From Carpediemonas membranifera (taxonomy: Eukaryota; Fornicata): a stretch of DNA of 64,000 bases. The notes below the pieces were generated by a model that had not been told where the DNA came from, did no database searches, and saw only the letters and a program-made list of their open reading frames with translations. Where the stretch lies: contig JAHDYR010000029.1 of NCBI GenBank assembly GCA_019828565.1, forward strand, positions 115,509-179,508, in the 5' to 3' direction. The translations under genes were made by a program, and so were the position numbers. Positions 18,540-28,959 of the stretch are shown here, one piece after another. Every line of letters starts with the position of its first letter. The stretch's first letter is position 1.

Positions 18540-19439
18540 ATGGTTTTGGTGCAAAACCCGCAACCCCGAAACTCGGCGATGAAAAGCTCGCGACTTAGGA
18601 TCTCACACGAGGCTGCCGAGGGTTCATTTCCACGCCCACCAGCTACAGCACCAATACGTACCCACAAGTTCCACCGTTCGAACACGGCGGAGACGTTCCA
18701 CGCCCGCCCCATCCATTTCCCGCCAGCCACGCCCACACACCGCACGCCGGTACCAGAGATGAAGCGTAGTATCCGAGAGCTGTCGCGTCCATCGACAACA
18801 CAGGCGGCGCGGCCATCGCGGACGTTACCACCAGCTTCGGTGCTCCGTGTGGACCGCCTCAAGGAGTACGTGCCGCACCGGGGAGTGTATAAGTCCTCCA
18901 CATACGACTCCACGGCCGCCGCAGTGTTCAAGGGCAGCAGCTGGCCGTCTGTGAACTTCAGCGGGGCCAGACAGCCTCGTTTCAAGTCGACGCTGCTGGA
19001 AGTGGAGGCTGAGCTGCGGACCGCGCTCGCCACGGACCCCGGGAGGGCAGTGGACCACTACAGGAAGGCGGCACGGACCCTGGTGGGGACGAATCCCATG
19101 GGCTACGGGGCCATCCTCACTGAGGCGCTGGATTGCATCGATGAGGAGCTGAAGGAGCAGCATTCCATCCCGGTAGCAGAGTACGCCGGGCTGGTAGAGG
19201 ACCACGAGCGGCTGCAGGTAGAGCTCGAGTCGATGCGGCAGGCCCATGCAGCTTTGGAGGCAGATCTGGTAGAGAGCCGGCGTGTGATCGCGCAGAAGGA
19301 CGCAGAGATCGCCCAGGCCCGCCAAGAGACCGCGAGTGTGCAGGAGACACTGCAACAGCTGGTCGGGGGTAACCCGGAGTTCGTTGAGCAGTTCATCCGG
19401 GAACAGATGGTGGACTACGAGAGCCAGCTCAGCCCCTGA
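18540..19439 (+). CDS. Helical protein with C-terminal coiled coil, possibly TSNAXIP1-like
   Basis: 299 residues from ATG 18540; ATGs at 18579 and 18759 (MKRSIRELSRP) are alternatives. The N-terminal 110 residues are basic and disordered. Residues about 145-210 (FKSTLLEVEAELRTALATDP...VDHYRKAARTLVG...YGAILTEALDCIDEEL) have the spacing of the TSNAXIP1 N-terminal domain, followed by a coiled coil to about 280. The similarity is weak. Converges with the next gene with a 50-bp gap. Confidence 0.55.
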   Translation: MVLVQNPQPRNSAMKSSRLRISHEAAEGSFPRPPATAPIRTHKFHRSNTAETFHARPIHFPPATPTHRTPVPEMKRSIRELSRPSTTQAARPSRTLPPASVLRVDRLKEYVPHRGVYKSSTYDSTAAAVFKGSSWPSVNFSGARQPRFKSTLLEVEAELRTALATDPGRAVDHYRKAARTLVGTNPMGYGAILTEALDCIDEELKEQHSIPVAEYAGLVEDHERLQVELESMRQAHAALEADLVESRRVIAQKDAEIAQARQETASVQETLQQLVGGNPEFVEQFIREQMVDYESQLSP

Positions 19440-19489
19440 GTCGGCCACGCTATGTCACATTTACATCATTTACATGCCAGCCATAACCC

Positions 19490-19972
19490 TCACATGCTAT
19501 TATACATGGTTTCCCCCATGCCGCCGTCCAAGTCCCGGGTGATACGGACCGGGTCGACGACGTGGCTGCCCAGCGATATGAAGCGTTTCCTCGACGCCTC
19601 CTTGAACTCCCGCCTGAACCGCATGACGAGCTGGGTGAAGGCGCAGCAGGATAGGATCAGTACCGCAATGGCCAGCATCACGGTAACCATGTAGTATGGC
19701 GAGTAGACGGGCGCATACCTGGTCGTTGGTATCAGTACGTTGCAGTGAGTGCTATCTGCGCCGTGGATGGCGGCTCCGAAGTAGCCTTCGGTAATCCCGC
19801 CGGCATTGCACGTTTTTGTTGCGTGAAGATAGACGCAGCCTTCGTCACCGAGGATGTTTGCATCGATACACTCTTTACACGTCGCGTAGTCGCACATATT
19901 GCCGTGCTGCGTGGTTCGCACCGTGTCACAGTAAAGCGTCCGTGATGAATACATGGACATGGCTGGATCCAT
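19490..19972 (-). CDS. Small Cys-rich single-pass membrane protein (5' end uncertain)
   Basis: From ATG 19972 it encodes 160 residues: a Cys-rich ectodomain (CDTV...MCDYATCKECI...GCVYL...TCN) reminiscent of a PSI-type knot, a transmembrane segment (YMVTVMLAIAVLILSCCAF), and a basic cytoplasmic tail. An ectodomain should be preceded by a signal peptide, and none is encoded from this ATG. The frame stays open upstream to about 20194 without an ATG. A different-frame ATG at 20031 suggests an unrecognised intron or a frameshift in the first exon. The PSI assignment is tentative. Confidence 0.5.
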   Translation of the reverse strand: MDPAMSMYSSRTLYCDTVRTTQHGNMCDYATCKECIDANILGDEGCVYLHATKTCNAGGITEGYFGAAIHGADSTHCNVLIPTTRYAPVYSPYYMVTVMLAIAVLILSCCAFTQLVMRFRREFKEASRKRFISLGSHVVDPVRITRDLDGGMGETMYNSM

Positions 19973-20258
19973 CCCTTGTATGCCGCTGAGCACAGCAGCA
20001 CTGAGCGGGACTGGGCCATTAGGACCGCCATGACACGGCCGGTGCGATGGCAAGATAATTCTGCCCGTAAGACAAAGCAGCTGAGGCCCCAATTTGTGTT
20101 CGCTGACGCAGCTGAGCCACCCACAAGCCTTGCTAAGCTTCGTAACCCTGCTAAACGTCCTTCTTCCACTCGTGGTTTTGACAGATTTGCACAAACCAAC
20201 GACGGCGTGTCTACCTTGAGGGCATTTCGATTCCTACCGTATCAACGACAACATTATC

Positions 20259-23200
20259 ATGGCTAACAAGGTAGAATCACAGCTGCTAGATGATAGTTTG
20301 AGAGTTTCGCGCGATTGGCATCGAATTATGCGCCAGTATCATGCTCAGAGGCGCGCGGAAGACGCCGCCACCGTGCAAAAGCAGCTATTGAATCTTTACT
20401 TCCAACGCAGAGACATTATCGCATGCAACTCGGAGGAGAAGCGCCAGGAGCTTCTTGCAGCCCTCTCCGAGTATCTTGATGCGTGTGGCAGCAGCATGGG
20501 CCTCGACGTCGTCCCCCGCCGCATGATCGGGATCAACCAGGTGTCCGCACAGATCGGGAACACGTCCCCCGCGTATCTCCAGCTGCTTCACATCATGATG
20601 ACACGGGACGCCTCCATCAGCGGCCGGTGGGGGATGCTGCTGGACAGGGTGCCCGGCAGCAGCAGGTCACACCAGGCCCTGGTGATACACATCCCGAGCA
20701 TCCCAGCGAACGACCCCGCGGCGTCCCACTTCCAGCTGCTGGTCCATCTCGCCACAGCGGACGGTCCCATCACGGAGAAGCTCATCGCGGACTTCGATAA
20801 GGACGGCAGGAACGCCAATGGGGGCTTCAGGGGCGCCTTTCTGCACATACCAGGCGAGTTTCTCCGCCGGGCCCCCCGTGCAGCAGACGTCCACATCGTG
20901 TTCGAGCTGATCACGGTCGTCGAGATCAGCCGGCTGGGCCCCAACGGCGACACCGTCGTCCAGACGTACCGGCAGCCCCGGGCGACCGGTGTGTACCACC
21001 TCGGGGACCTTGTACTGACCCAGATCATGACGACTGGGCGGGACTCGGTCGTGTTCGAGGGCAGCATGGTGCTCGTGGTCCACGGGCTGCGGGCGGGCAA
21101 CTGGCCTGTGCTCCTGCTGACGCCCAACGAGGACGAGGACGTCCAATCGTTGTCGGTGGCGTTCCAGCTGCGGGCATACTCCATGGCGAACTTTTTCGCC
21201 GACGCCCCCCGCCTGCTGGGAATCGGGGACCGTTTCATCGGTGCTGTTGGCCGTTACCTGTCCCCCGTGCCCGAGCTCGACCGGTCCGACGTCTACATCA
21301 CCTTGTCGCACGGGTCATTCATGAACAACAAGAACTACGAGGTAATCATCAGACCCATGGTCGGGCACAGAGTACTGGGCGGCATAGCACTCGGCAGAGC
21401 CGTGGGAGACAACCCCTGCGCCGCTCTCAGTGACGCCGGGCTCGTTGAGGGCGAGATGACGGCAGAGCTTCAGCGATCATTCCTTGGTCTGCAGGACTGC
21501 TCCCGGCGTCGGTGCGCCGTCTCTCGCGTATTCTACCACGAACAGAATCCGCAGTTTAACGACACATTTATCCTTCCGATTGAGCGGACAGACGACGTGT
21601 CGCTGCACGTCACGGTCGCCAACTGGTCGAGGAAGCGGTTCAGACGTGAGGTATGGGCGCACGGTGTTCTTCCCCTCTTCCGAAAGCACGCGGCCAACGG
21701 CACCCCCACCGTCGTCCACACTGGGCCTAGGACCCTAAAACTGCACCGTACAAGGGACGGTGTGCTGCTGGACGACCTGAACGAGATCGAGCTGGAGACG
21801 GACGGTGGCCACTTTGGCACGCTGTCGTTCGACGTCAGGCTGGAGTCGACGTGTCTGTCCGACGACCAGCGGCTGCACGACCTGCTCCACTGTCCTCTGG
21901 ACAACGTCAACCATGTCCTGCAGGTGCTGCGGGACTTCGACTTCGTTGCCCCGACAGAGGTGACGAAGTTCCTATCAGAGATCATTGCCGTTCTTATCGA
22001 CATGACGGCGGCCTCGATCCCCGCGGCCTTCACCACGCTGGTCCACACCCTCCATGTGCTGAGCCGGGCGGAGCTGTGGCAGGCGCTGACCGACGGCATC
22101 CGCGGTGTCCGGACCCCTGACACGGCCTTGTCTTTGCTCGACCCGCTCAACAACTCCCTGCAGAAGCTCAGCACTACTTCGTGGGACGAGGCCCAGGCCA
22201 TACTCAATGCACTGCCGTGGATACTGCAGGTCGTCGCCAAGTCCCCGGACGTCGCCGCCTGTGTCCGCGTGATCACCGCCGTCCCCGAGATGATCATCAG
22301 TCTGGCCGCCCACGGCGAGCTCACTGGCCTCCGCGTCCTGGCTATGAGGGCGTTCGCGGCGTCCATAGAGGGCTTCGTCCGCGTGCTCGGCGCTGCAGAT
22401 GTCGCCAACCGGACCGCGGCCTTCCTCCGGGTCTGCCCGAGCGGGTCCGGGGCAGAGCGGGAGGAGCTGGCCTTCGCCCTGGCTAGGGTCATCCGGTCGT
22501 CGATATTCTCACCCAAGGACAGGGTCGACCCGACCAAGCAGGCGCCGTCGACCAGGGTGCTGCTCAACGACGTCGTCATCGACAGGCTGCTCGAGTTCAT
22601 GCCCGACTCGCCCCACGCCGTCCGACTGCTGAGGGAGCTCGTCACGGCCACCCCCATGAGCAACACCGGATACCTGGTGCAGCTGGCCCAGTCGGTGGCG
22701 GACATCGCAGCTGACCATGTGCCCCTGGACGTCGACTGCTGGCTGCCGCTCCAGTGTGTGCCGTATGTCCCCCGCCCCTACGGCTACGTGCGGGGGTCCC
22801 GGCCGACCGACCTGCCCCTGCCGCCCATCGAGGCTGACTCGGACAGCATGTTCTCACTGTGCGTCACGACGCTGTACCAGTTCATCTACTACGCCTCTGA
22901 GGAGCATCTGAGACCATTCTTATCCCCTGCGAACATGAAGCTGCTCGCCCGTCTGCTGCTATACTCGCCATTCAACACGCTGTGGTTTGAGATGCACGTA
23001 CTGGCGGCACAGGCGAGCGAGCGGGCGATAATGATGGCTGACGATGCCGCCGTGGAGAAGATCGAGTTGATGCTCGCACTAATCCACCACCCCCTCCACA
23101 ACGGGTCCATTGACGGGTCGGCCCCTAAGGTCGAGCTCTACCAGGCCAGGTTCAAGCTGACGCCGCTCCAGATCATCCAGCGGCTGTGCCTCAGAGCAGA

Positions 23201-25109
23201 GGGCCTCATCATGCGGAACATTGCGCTGCTGCGGCCCAGCGCTGTGATCGGGGCGTCCCTGCGGCTGTTCGCTCTGCCCTGCGACCCGCCCCGGGCCCTG
23301 GCCGTGCATGTGTACACCAAGGCCATCCAGCAGGCCGCCTCGACTGCTGAGGACCTCCACGACGCCTGTGTGAGCACGCTGTCTGCCCTGGAGGAGCTGT
23401 ACAACGCCAGGCTCTACAACCAGACGCTGGCGACTCGTCTGCAGCAGTGTCTGTCACACGTCCTGGTCGACCCAGCGTCCCCGACCAAGGCGATGTTTGC
23501 TGAGTTCACCGAGGAGGTCAGCGTGCTGCTCAACCACCTGCAGTACCTTCACACGTACTCGGACAGCCAGACGCACGAGGACCGGAAGACAGAGGCGCTG
23601 GTGAAGCTCCTAGAGCACCTGCATCAGAGCGGGTCATACGACGTGCTGGCCGCCAAGTTCGCGGGGCAGTTGTCCTCGATGCACAGCGCCCTCGGAAACA
23701 ACGCGGAGGCAGCACTCACACTGCTCAAGGCCTCGGAGAACGCGCCGTGGGACGCTACCCGCGTGGCGACTATCGAGAAGGCGCTCGGTCTGTTCGAGGC
23801 AGACTCCCTCTATGAGAAGTGCATCGAGGTGCTGACAGCCTTCCAGCCCCGCCTCGTCTCCATCGACCCCGACACGATGCCCGCCGCCATGGCCGGCCTC
23901 CTCGAGCGGCATGCCCGGTGGTGGCGCATGGCCGGCGCGGACAGGCTTTTCCCGGACTTCTTCCTGGTTTGTCTCTGGTGGCGGGAGGAGGCGTCGATGC
24001 AGGTGTACAAGAGCAGCAAGGGCGAGCACGTGGCGACGTTCCAGCGTCGCATGGAGGGTGCCTTCGAGTTCACCATGCGGGACCACCTTGTGTCGTCGCG
24101 GGACTTCCCGACGGACGCCATGCTCTCAGACCCGCAGAAGAGATACCTGCAGGTCGTCAAGACGGACCCGGTGCTGTTCAGGGACATCTTCAGCGTCTGT
24201 GACGACTACTCCCGGTTTAGAATCACCACCGCGCCCTTTGTACACACAGGAGCGGACGGCACAGTCTCGTTCAAGCCCCTGCGCCGCATGACAGAGGGCG
24301 AATGGGGCGTGCTGAAGGAGAGGTCCATGGCCGAGCTCGATGCCAAGTCGACGCCGACGCCGTTCGACACGCTGCCCGCCGCCTTGTCCAACTACCACCG
24401 CCACAACAATGTTCGTGTATTCCGGGCCGACATGCTGTGGGCCAAGCAGAAGGAGCTGAAGGGCCATTGCACAAACTTGTACAAGAACTGCAGGTTTTAC
24501 ATCTGCGACGACAGCCTGCCCTCGCGGACACGCAGGGCGACCGTCTCCGCAGTTCTCGAGATAGTGCTCACTCCCATCCAGATCGCCTGCACCGACCTCG
24601 AGGCACAGGCGTCCGGCCTCGACGACGCCACCAGGCTCATCAGGTCTCTGGCCGCAGAGACGGAGGTTGGCAGGGTCGACGCGGGTCCGGCAGGCCCGCT
24701 GACCCAGAAGCTGGCGGGGATCGTTACGGCCTGGGTCAACGGCGGTCCGATGACGTACGCAAAGGCGTTCATGGCGTCCGAGCACCGCGACGACGCCCTC
24801 ATTGGCCGCCTCGACCTGGCCCTGACCGAACTGCTAAGAAGCACCCGGGCCGGCCTGGGGGTCCACCGGCACCAGACGCTGGGCCTCGACGGGCTGCAGG
24901 GCACGATGGAGCTGAACTACATCCGCCTCGCCGCCCAGATCCTTGAGGTACGGAAGACGTTCATGGCCGAGTGCGGCGCGACCGGGCTCGAGGCCCACAC
25001 TGAAATGCTACGGGGTCTGGTTGTTGACGCCATCAGCTCGTTCGAGGGCTGCCAGACGTTGTTCCGGTACGACCAGGCAGAGGACACCGTTATAGAGCTC
25101 ACACGGTGA
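20259..25109 (+). CDS. DOCK-family Rho/Rac guanine nucleotide exchange factor
   Basis: 1,616 residues in one exon. The DHR1/C2 lipid-binding domain is at about 340-500 (DVYITLSHGSFMNNKNYEVI; FYHEQNPQFNDTFILPI; WSRKRFRREVWAHGVLPLF). An armadillo-like helical region fills the middle. The catalytic DHR2 domain occupies about 1100-1600, with the lobe A helices (EAALTLLKASENAPWD), the conserved YNNVRVF-like strand (here HNNVRVFRADMLWAKQ), and lobe B/C up to MELNYIRLAAQILEV. DOCK proteins activate Rac/Cdc42 and drive actin remodelling and phagocytosis. There is no SH3, so it is closer to the DOCK-C/D style. The N-terminal 100 residues are lineage-specific. Confidence 0.92.
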   Translation: MANKVESQLLDDSLRVSRDWHRIMRQYHAQRRAEDAATVQKQLLNLYFQRRDIIACNSEEKRQELLAALSEYLDACGSSMGLDVVPRRMIGINQVSAQIGNTSPAYLQLLHIMMTRDASISGRWGMLLDRVPGSSRSHQALVIHIPSIPANDPAASHFQLLVHLATADGPITEKLIADFDKDGRNANGGFRGAFLHIPGEFLRRAPRAADVHIVFELITVVEISRLGPNGDTVVQTYRQPRATGVYHLGDLVLTQIMTTGRDSVVFEGSMVLVVHGLRAGNWPVLLLTPNEDEDVQSLSVAFQLRAYSMANFFADAPRLLGIGDRFIGAVGRYLSPVPELDRSDVYITLSHGSFMNNKNYEVIIRPMVGHRVLGGIALGRAVGDNPCAALSDAGLVEGEMTAELQRSFLGLQDCSRRRCAVSRVFYHEQNPQFNDTFILPIERTDDVSLHVTVANWSRKRFRREVWAHGVLPLFRKHAANGTPTVVHTGPRTLKLHRTRDGVLLDDLNEIELETDGGHFGTLSFDVRLESTCLSDDQRLHDLLHCPLDNVNHVLQVLRDFDFVAPTEVTKFLSEIIAVLIDMTAASIPAAFTTLVHTLHVLSRAELWQALTDGIRGVRTPDTALSLLDPLNNSLQKLSTTSWDEAQAILNALPWILQVVAKSPDVAACVRVITAVPEMIISLAAHGELTGLRVLAMRAFAASIEGFVRVLGAADVANRTAAFLRVCPSGSGAEREELAFALARVIRSSIFSPKDRVDPTKQAPSTRVLLNDVVIDRLLEFMPDSPHAVRLLRELVTATPMSNTGYLVQLAQSVADIAADHVPLDVDCWLPLQCVPYVPRPYGYVRGSRPTDLPLPPIEADSDSMFSLCVTTLYQFIYYASEEHLRPFLSPANMKLLARLLLYSPFNTLWFEMHVLAAQASERAIMMADDAAVEKIELMLALIHHPLHNGSIDGSAPKVELYQARFKLTPLQIIQRLCLRAEGLIMRNIALLRPSAVIGASLRLFALPCDPPRALAVHVYTKAIQQAASTAEDLHDACVSTLSALEELYNARLYNQTLATRLQQCLSHVLVDPASPTKAMFAEFTEEVSVLLNHLQYLHTYSDSQTHEDRKTEALVKLLEHLHQSGSYDVLAAKFAGQLSSMHSALGNNAEAALTLLKASENAPWDATRVATIEKALGLFEADSLYEKCIEVLTAFQPRLVSIDPDTMPAAMAGLLERHARWWRMAGADRLFPDFFLVCLWWREEASMQVYKSSKGEHVATFQRRMEGAFEFTMRDHLVSSRDFPTDAMLSDPQKRYLQVVKTDPVLFRDIFSVCDDYSRFRITTAPFVHTGADGTVSFKPLRRMTEGEWGVLKERSMAELDAKSTPTPFDTLPAALSNYHRHNNVRVFRADMLWAKQKELKGHCTNLYKNCRFYICDDSLPSRTRRATVSAVLEIVLTPIQIACTDLEAQASGLDDATRLIRSLAAETEVGRVDAGPAGPLTQKLAGIVTAWVNGGPMTYAKAFMASEHRDDALIGRLDLALTELLRSTRAGLGVHRHQTLGLDGLQGTMELNYIRLAAQILEVRKTFMAECGATGLEAHTEMLRGLVVDAISSFEGCQTLFRYDQAEDTVIELTR

Positions 25110-25694
25110 TTATGTAACATGTAATACGATTATGTAGGTTAGGGTTGACTGGTAAAGATGTTTAGGTTGATTATTCTGATTTGACAACTCAATCTCCGGG
25201 ATCTTGGGCAAGAAGCGGTTTTATCGGTGTCCCACGGGCACACCCGAGCTATGGGGCCGCTATCCATGGGAGGTGTGAGAAGTGGTCTTCTTCCGACAAT
25301 CAAAAAAATGAAGAGGATGATGGACGAGTGGAAGACGGAGGAAGGAGAGTATCAGCGGAAGATGAACGGCCTGTTCAGGCACTTCCATGAGAGCTTGCGC
25401 CTAATCGGGTGCTCGCTGTCTGTGCCGAAGACGAAGATCCTCTGCCGCGATACCGATGGGATGTCGCTGAGGGCAAGCCATTGAGGGGAGGAAGATGGTT
25501 GAGGCAGTGACCTTACCTTATGATGTACTAGGACCGTGAATTTACGAAAATCCCCAAGAGATGGACACGCTGGACAAGGGTCAAGGAAGATTATATAAGC
25601 TGAATGGACATAAAACTCACACAGAAGTGGCCGAATCCCCTTAATTATCGAGCCGTTCCCCAAAATCTTCTGGCCAAACCACAGACTGGCAATT
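25110..25694. other. Gene-poor interval
   Basis: 585 bp between the DOCK gene and the next CDS. It contains only a 77-codon plus-strand ORF (25251-25484, MGPLSMGGVRSG...), helical and basic without recognisable similarity, which I do not call as a gene. Confidence 0.5.
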
Positions 25695-26933
25695 ATGGAG
25701 GACAGCGACCCGCAGCACTCGCAAACGGGATCAAACTCTGTAGAATTAGAAGCACAACAGCGCTCATACAGTCTGTTGACGCCTATGGCTCCCATCGACG
25801 CTGTGTACAAGAAAATCATCGAAGAGTTCGAAACACGCGTTGGGGAAGGCGTCCGGCTCGTCAAAGTAGGTAAGACGAACCGTAGTAGATCTGAAAAGAA
25901 ACCGTATAAGCCGCCGAAGCGCGGGAGGCGTAATTCTCGATCGGAGAACACCGACGAGGCCAACAGCGGGCGCTACTCGCTCGAGACGATCTACTTCATC
26001 TGCAAGGACAGCCGTAAGCCCGCAGAGATGTCTGTAGATGACTTTGTAGCCTGTAACTTCCGTATGAAGCTCGTGGTTGACCGGAAGAACTCCCTCGCCG
26101 CGTATGCGACGCTCCTAGACTACCCCGAGCACATCCCCCACCAGCATCAGTACACGTACCAGCGCACGACCATGTCGAGCATCACCCGAGAGTTGTCTTC
26201 CCAGCGGTTCAAAGGCCCGTCGAGACCAAGGAGGCCGTCCCGCGTCGCATCAAGGGACGACGACGACTACTTCTCGGACAGCGAGGGCTGCGACTCACCC
26301 GCGGAGGAGCCGATCGCACCCAGGCCGCCGAGACCGCGGCGGGTTGTCAAGGCCGAGCCCGTGGCCGAGCCCGTCGAGGTGGGGACGCCGTCCGACGACA
26401 TCCCGATCCGGATGGTGGACCCGACCGACTTCACACCCGGAGACCCTGACGACACGCCCGCATCCCGCGGCTATGACCATCTGTTGGACAGCCAGCTGGT
26501 GAACTCCGACTCCCCCATCCGCGACATCACTCTAGGCGATCCTATGCTGAGGGACGAGTCCCTGTCACCAGGGATGATCGTACAGTCGATTGACAGAATC
26601 GGATTAGATTCGCCCGATTCAGATTCGTTCTCGCTATTTTCGGATGCGACTTGCTTTGACTCGCCGCCGATGCATGACAGTCCCACTTGGCACACCCGCA
26701 TGGTATCCATGTACGATACCACTGATTCACCAGCGAACACAGTTGGTCAACTTGCCGACCTTGACGACGACGATGTTGGCATGGACTTTGAGGCACTGGA
26801 CATGCTCAAGACTCAGGACAACGGGGGCCATGGGAACGAGGAGGGCGAGGAGATTGATAATGAGGCGCTGACGCTGTACGCGATGCAGGCCGTAGACCAG
26901 TTCGCCGACGGGCCATTCGGGTACGGGTTTTAG
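25695..26933 (+). CDS. Acidic, mostly disordered orphan protein
   Basis: 412 residues from ATG 25695. A short conserved-looking core at about 90-160 (RYSLETIYFICKDSRKPAEM; FRMKLVVDRKNSLAAYATLL) is preceded by a basic, NLS-like stretch (KKPYKPPKRGRRNSR). The remaining 240 residues are Asp/Ser/Pro-rich with repeated SDSP/DSP motifs and an acidic C terminus (DLDDDDVGMDFEALDML), which resembles a transcriptional activation domain. A nuclear regulator is possible, but I recognise no DNA-binding fold. Confidence 0.65.
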   Translation: MEDSDPQHSQTGSNSVELEAQQRSYSLLTPMAPIDAVYKKIIEEFETRVGEGVRLVKVGKTNRSRSEKKPYKPPKRGRRNSRSENTDEANSGRYSLETIYFICKDSRKPAEMSVDDFVACNFRMKLVVDRKNSLAAYATLLDYPEHIPHQHQYTYQRTTMSSITRELSSQRFKGPSRPRRPSRVASRDDDDYFSDSEGCDSPAEEPIAPRPPRPRRVVKAEPVAEPVEVGTPSDDIPIRMVDPTDFTPGDPDDTPASRGYDHLLDSQLVNSDSPIRDITLGDPMLRDESLSPGMIVQSIDRIGLDSPDSDSFSLFSDATCFDSPPMHDSPTWHTRMVSMYDTTDSPANTVGQLADLDDDDVGMDFEALDMLKTQDNGGHGNEEGEEIDNEALTLYAMQAVDQFADGPFGYGF

Positions 26934-27132
26934 AGGCAGCGGGCTCAGTGTAACATAAAGCATAGCCCTGATTTGAAGTCTGTTTTATGTTGACTCGGCG
27001 AATGCATCCTGGATGCTGTATTTAGCCGACGCTGGTAGATTTCAGTCCCTGTAAAAGCACGGTGTCTGCCGGTAGTATGGTGTCAGATGGGCTCTCCAGC
27101 GTCTGGTTCCGGCACCAATCAAATCCACTAAC

Positions 27133-28728
27133 ATGGGCCTTTTGATCGGAACGGAAAGCATGGCGGCCGAACGTCATGTATTCAACAATAGCTTGCAGCG
27201 CAATATTGTCCGCGTCATCAGTGACCTCCATGTAGGTTGCCACTGGCACACGGAGGAGAACTCGCGTGCCCTGGCGGTCTGTCTCGATGAGATGGCTGAT
27301 CCGAACACATGCGTCCATAGCCTGGTCGTCGGCGGCGATGTTCTGGAGCAGTGGCTTGTTCCATTCACTGAGGAGCCCCCCAACTGCGTCGATCTGCTCC
27401 GTTCCGGCCAGATCTATCCCGTCGTCGAGAAGCTGCTCGCAATATCCAAGAACGGCGTCAACGTCTACTACATCCGTGGCAACCACGACGACGAGCTCGA
27501 CACGGCCTCCCTCCGCGAGGTGTTCGGCGATCACCTCATCATTGTTGAGGGCGAGGAGCTCTGCTTCAACGGCATGAGGTTCCAGCACGGTCACTTCTGT
27601 GACATACTCAGCATGCCGTACGAGGGCGCCAAGTTCAAGAGGCCCGCGACCTACTACATGAGCAGGCTGGCTGCGGCGAGCGGTAACATGCAGGACCGGC
27701 CCAACCCGGCATGGATGGACTACTCTTCCTTGACGGGCAATAAGTTCTTCACATACTTCCTGCTGCTCTTCTACTTCAAGCCAGTGACGCCGTACTTCTT
27801 CAAGCTTGCCCTGACAACGTCGTACCAGAAGAAGTGGGACGTGATCAAGAGCGAAGTCGTCCAGCTCAGGGACGGTAACTCCCTCACTCTCAGCGAGATC
27901 GTCCAGGAGTACTCAGACATGTTGTTCCACGCCATCGAGCGGTACGGCACTCTTGCCACGGCCGCCATGTTCCGCATGAGTCTCTCGGGCAACGTCGGCC
28001 ACTGGATGCGCCGCTCGCCCTACCTCGTCGAGGTCGCCGGCCACTCGCACGTGCCGGTGTTGAGGTCGTACATGCGGTACAAGAGCCTGCTGTCGGACGG
28101 GACCAAGGCGCCGCGCACCCTGCCGACCAAGGTCATTTATGCCAACTCGGGTTCATTTACTGGGGGCGAGTCGACCTATGTAGACATCCTCCTTGCCCGC
28201 ACGTCGCACGAGGTTGGCTGGCGGTCCTACCTCCCACCCTACCTCTTCGGCCTCGAGCACCCCCGCGACAACCGCTCCTTTTACGATAACTACAAGGGCG
28301 AGGCCCTCCCCGTCGGCCTGGCCCCCCATACCTGGGATCGATCCGGCTCGATCAACGACCCTGCCCGGCTGACCCAGCAGGAGTCGGGTGTGGCAGCTGG
28401 CACGGTGGTCCCATACGAGGTCCGCATGGTCGAGTGGCGTGACGGCGGCTTCTACATCAGGAAGGCCAAGCGGGTGCCCTACAGGTTCGACCCCACCTCG
28501 TTTAACCGACGCCGCCACCCCCTCAACGCGTACGGCCTACCCACGAGCGACGGGTGGACCGTGACCAAGGACACCAAGGCCAGGGTCGGGGTCCCCGTGA
28601 CGTCGGCGCTGAGCCCCACAGTTTGGGTCGACCCGACCGTGGCCCATAAGGGCATGGACGTCGACACAGCCAAGCCAATGGCGCAGGAGAAGGCGGTCAC
28701 CAACGCGGAGGCCGAGAACCAGGTTTAA
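27133..28728 (+). CDS. Calcineurin-like metallophosphoesterase
   Basis: 531 residues. The di-metal motifs appear in order: ISDLHVG (DxH), VGGDVLEQW (GD), IRGNHDDE (GNHD), FQHGHFCD, and AGHSHVP (GHxH). Spacing is of the LpxH/UDP-diacylglucosamine-hydrolase-like class rather than PPP phosphatases. A hydrophobic stretch (FFTYFLLLFYFKPVTPYFFK) sits between the GNHD and GHSH motifs and may contact membranes. The C-terminal 180 residues are an extension without motif. Substrate unknown. AGTAAA overlaps the stop codon. Confidence 0.85.
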   Translation: MGLLIGTESMAAERHVFNNSLQRNIVRVISDLHVGCHWHTEENSRALAVCLDEMADPNTCVHSLVVGGDVLEQWLVPFTEEPPNCVDLLRSGQIYPVVEKLLAISKNGVNVYYIRGNHDDELDTASLREVFGDHLIIVEGEELCFNGMRFQHGHFCDILSMPYEGAKFKRPATYYMSRLAAASGNMQDRPNPAWMDYSSLTGNKFFTYFLLLFYFKPVTPYFFKLALTTSYQKKWDVIKSEVVQLRDGNSLTLSEIVQEYSDMLFHAIERYGTLATAAMFRMSLSGNVGHWMRRSPYLVEVAGHSHVPVLRSYMRYKSLLSDGTKAPRTLPTKVIYANSGSFTGGESTYVDILLARTSHEVGWRSYLPPYLFGLEHPRDNRSFYDNYKGEALPVGLAPHTWDRSGSINDPARLTQQESGVAAGTVVPYEVRMVEWRDGGFYIRKAKRVPYRFDPTSFNRRRHPLNAYGLPTSDGWTVTKDTKARVGVPVTSALSPTVWVDPTVAHKGMDVDTAKPMAQEKAVTNAEAENQV

Positions 28729-28959
28729 GTAAAGTTTGTTTGAAATGTATGAATCCCAAATCTTTGGCAAGTGATCTTTGCGGTAAGGCAGGAGTTGAGG
28801 CCCGAAAAGTTCATGGAGGATAAGGAATGGCTCTACCTTACCTTACGGCTCTATTACACGGATTAGATGCGTTAATTTCCGCCCAATGTCGTCAGTGACG
28901 TAAGAGGGCCAGTGCAGTTTAGCAGTGAACTCGCGAAATCGAGCCAACATAGTGCAACA

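Noticed and set aside
20480-24950. Numerous 60-390-codon ORFs in other frames of the DOCK gene
   Set aside because: Shadow ORFs of a GC-rich coding sequence; none shows a domain.
25251-25484. 77-codon ORF in the interval after DOCK
   Set aside because: No similarity recognised, codon use unlike the neighbours, length attainable by chance.
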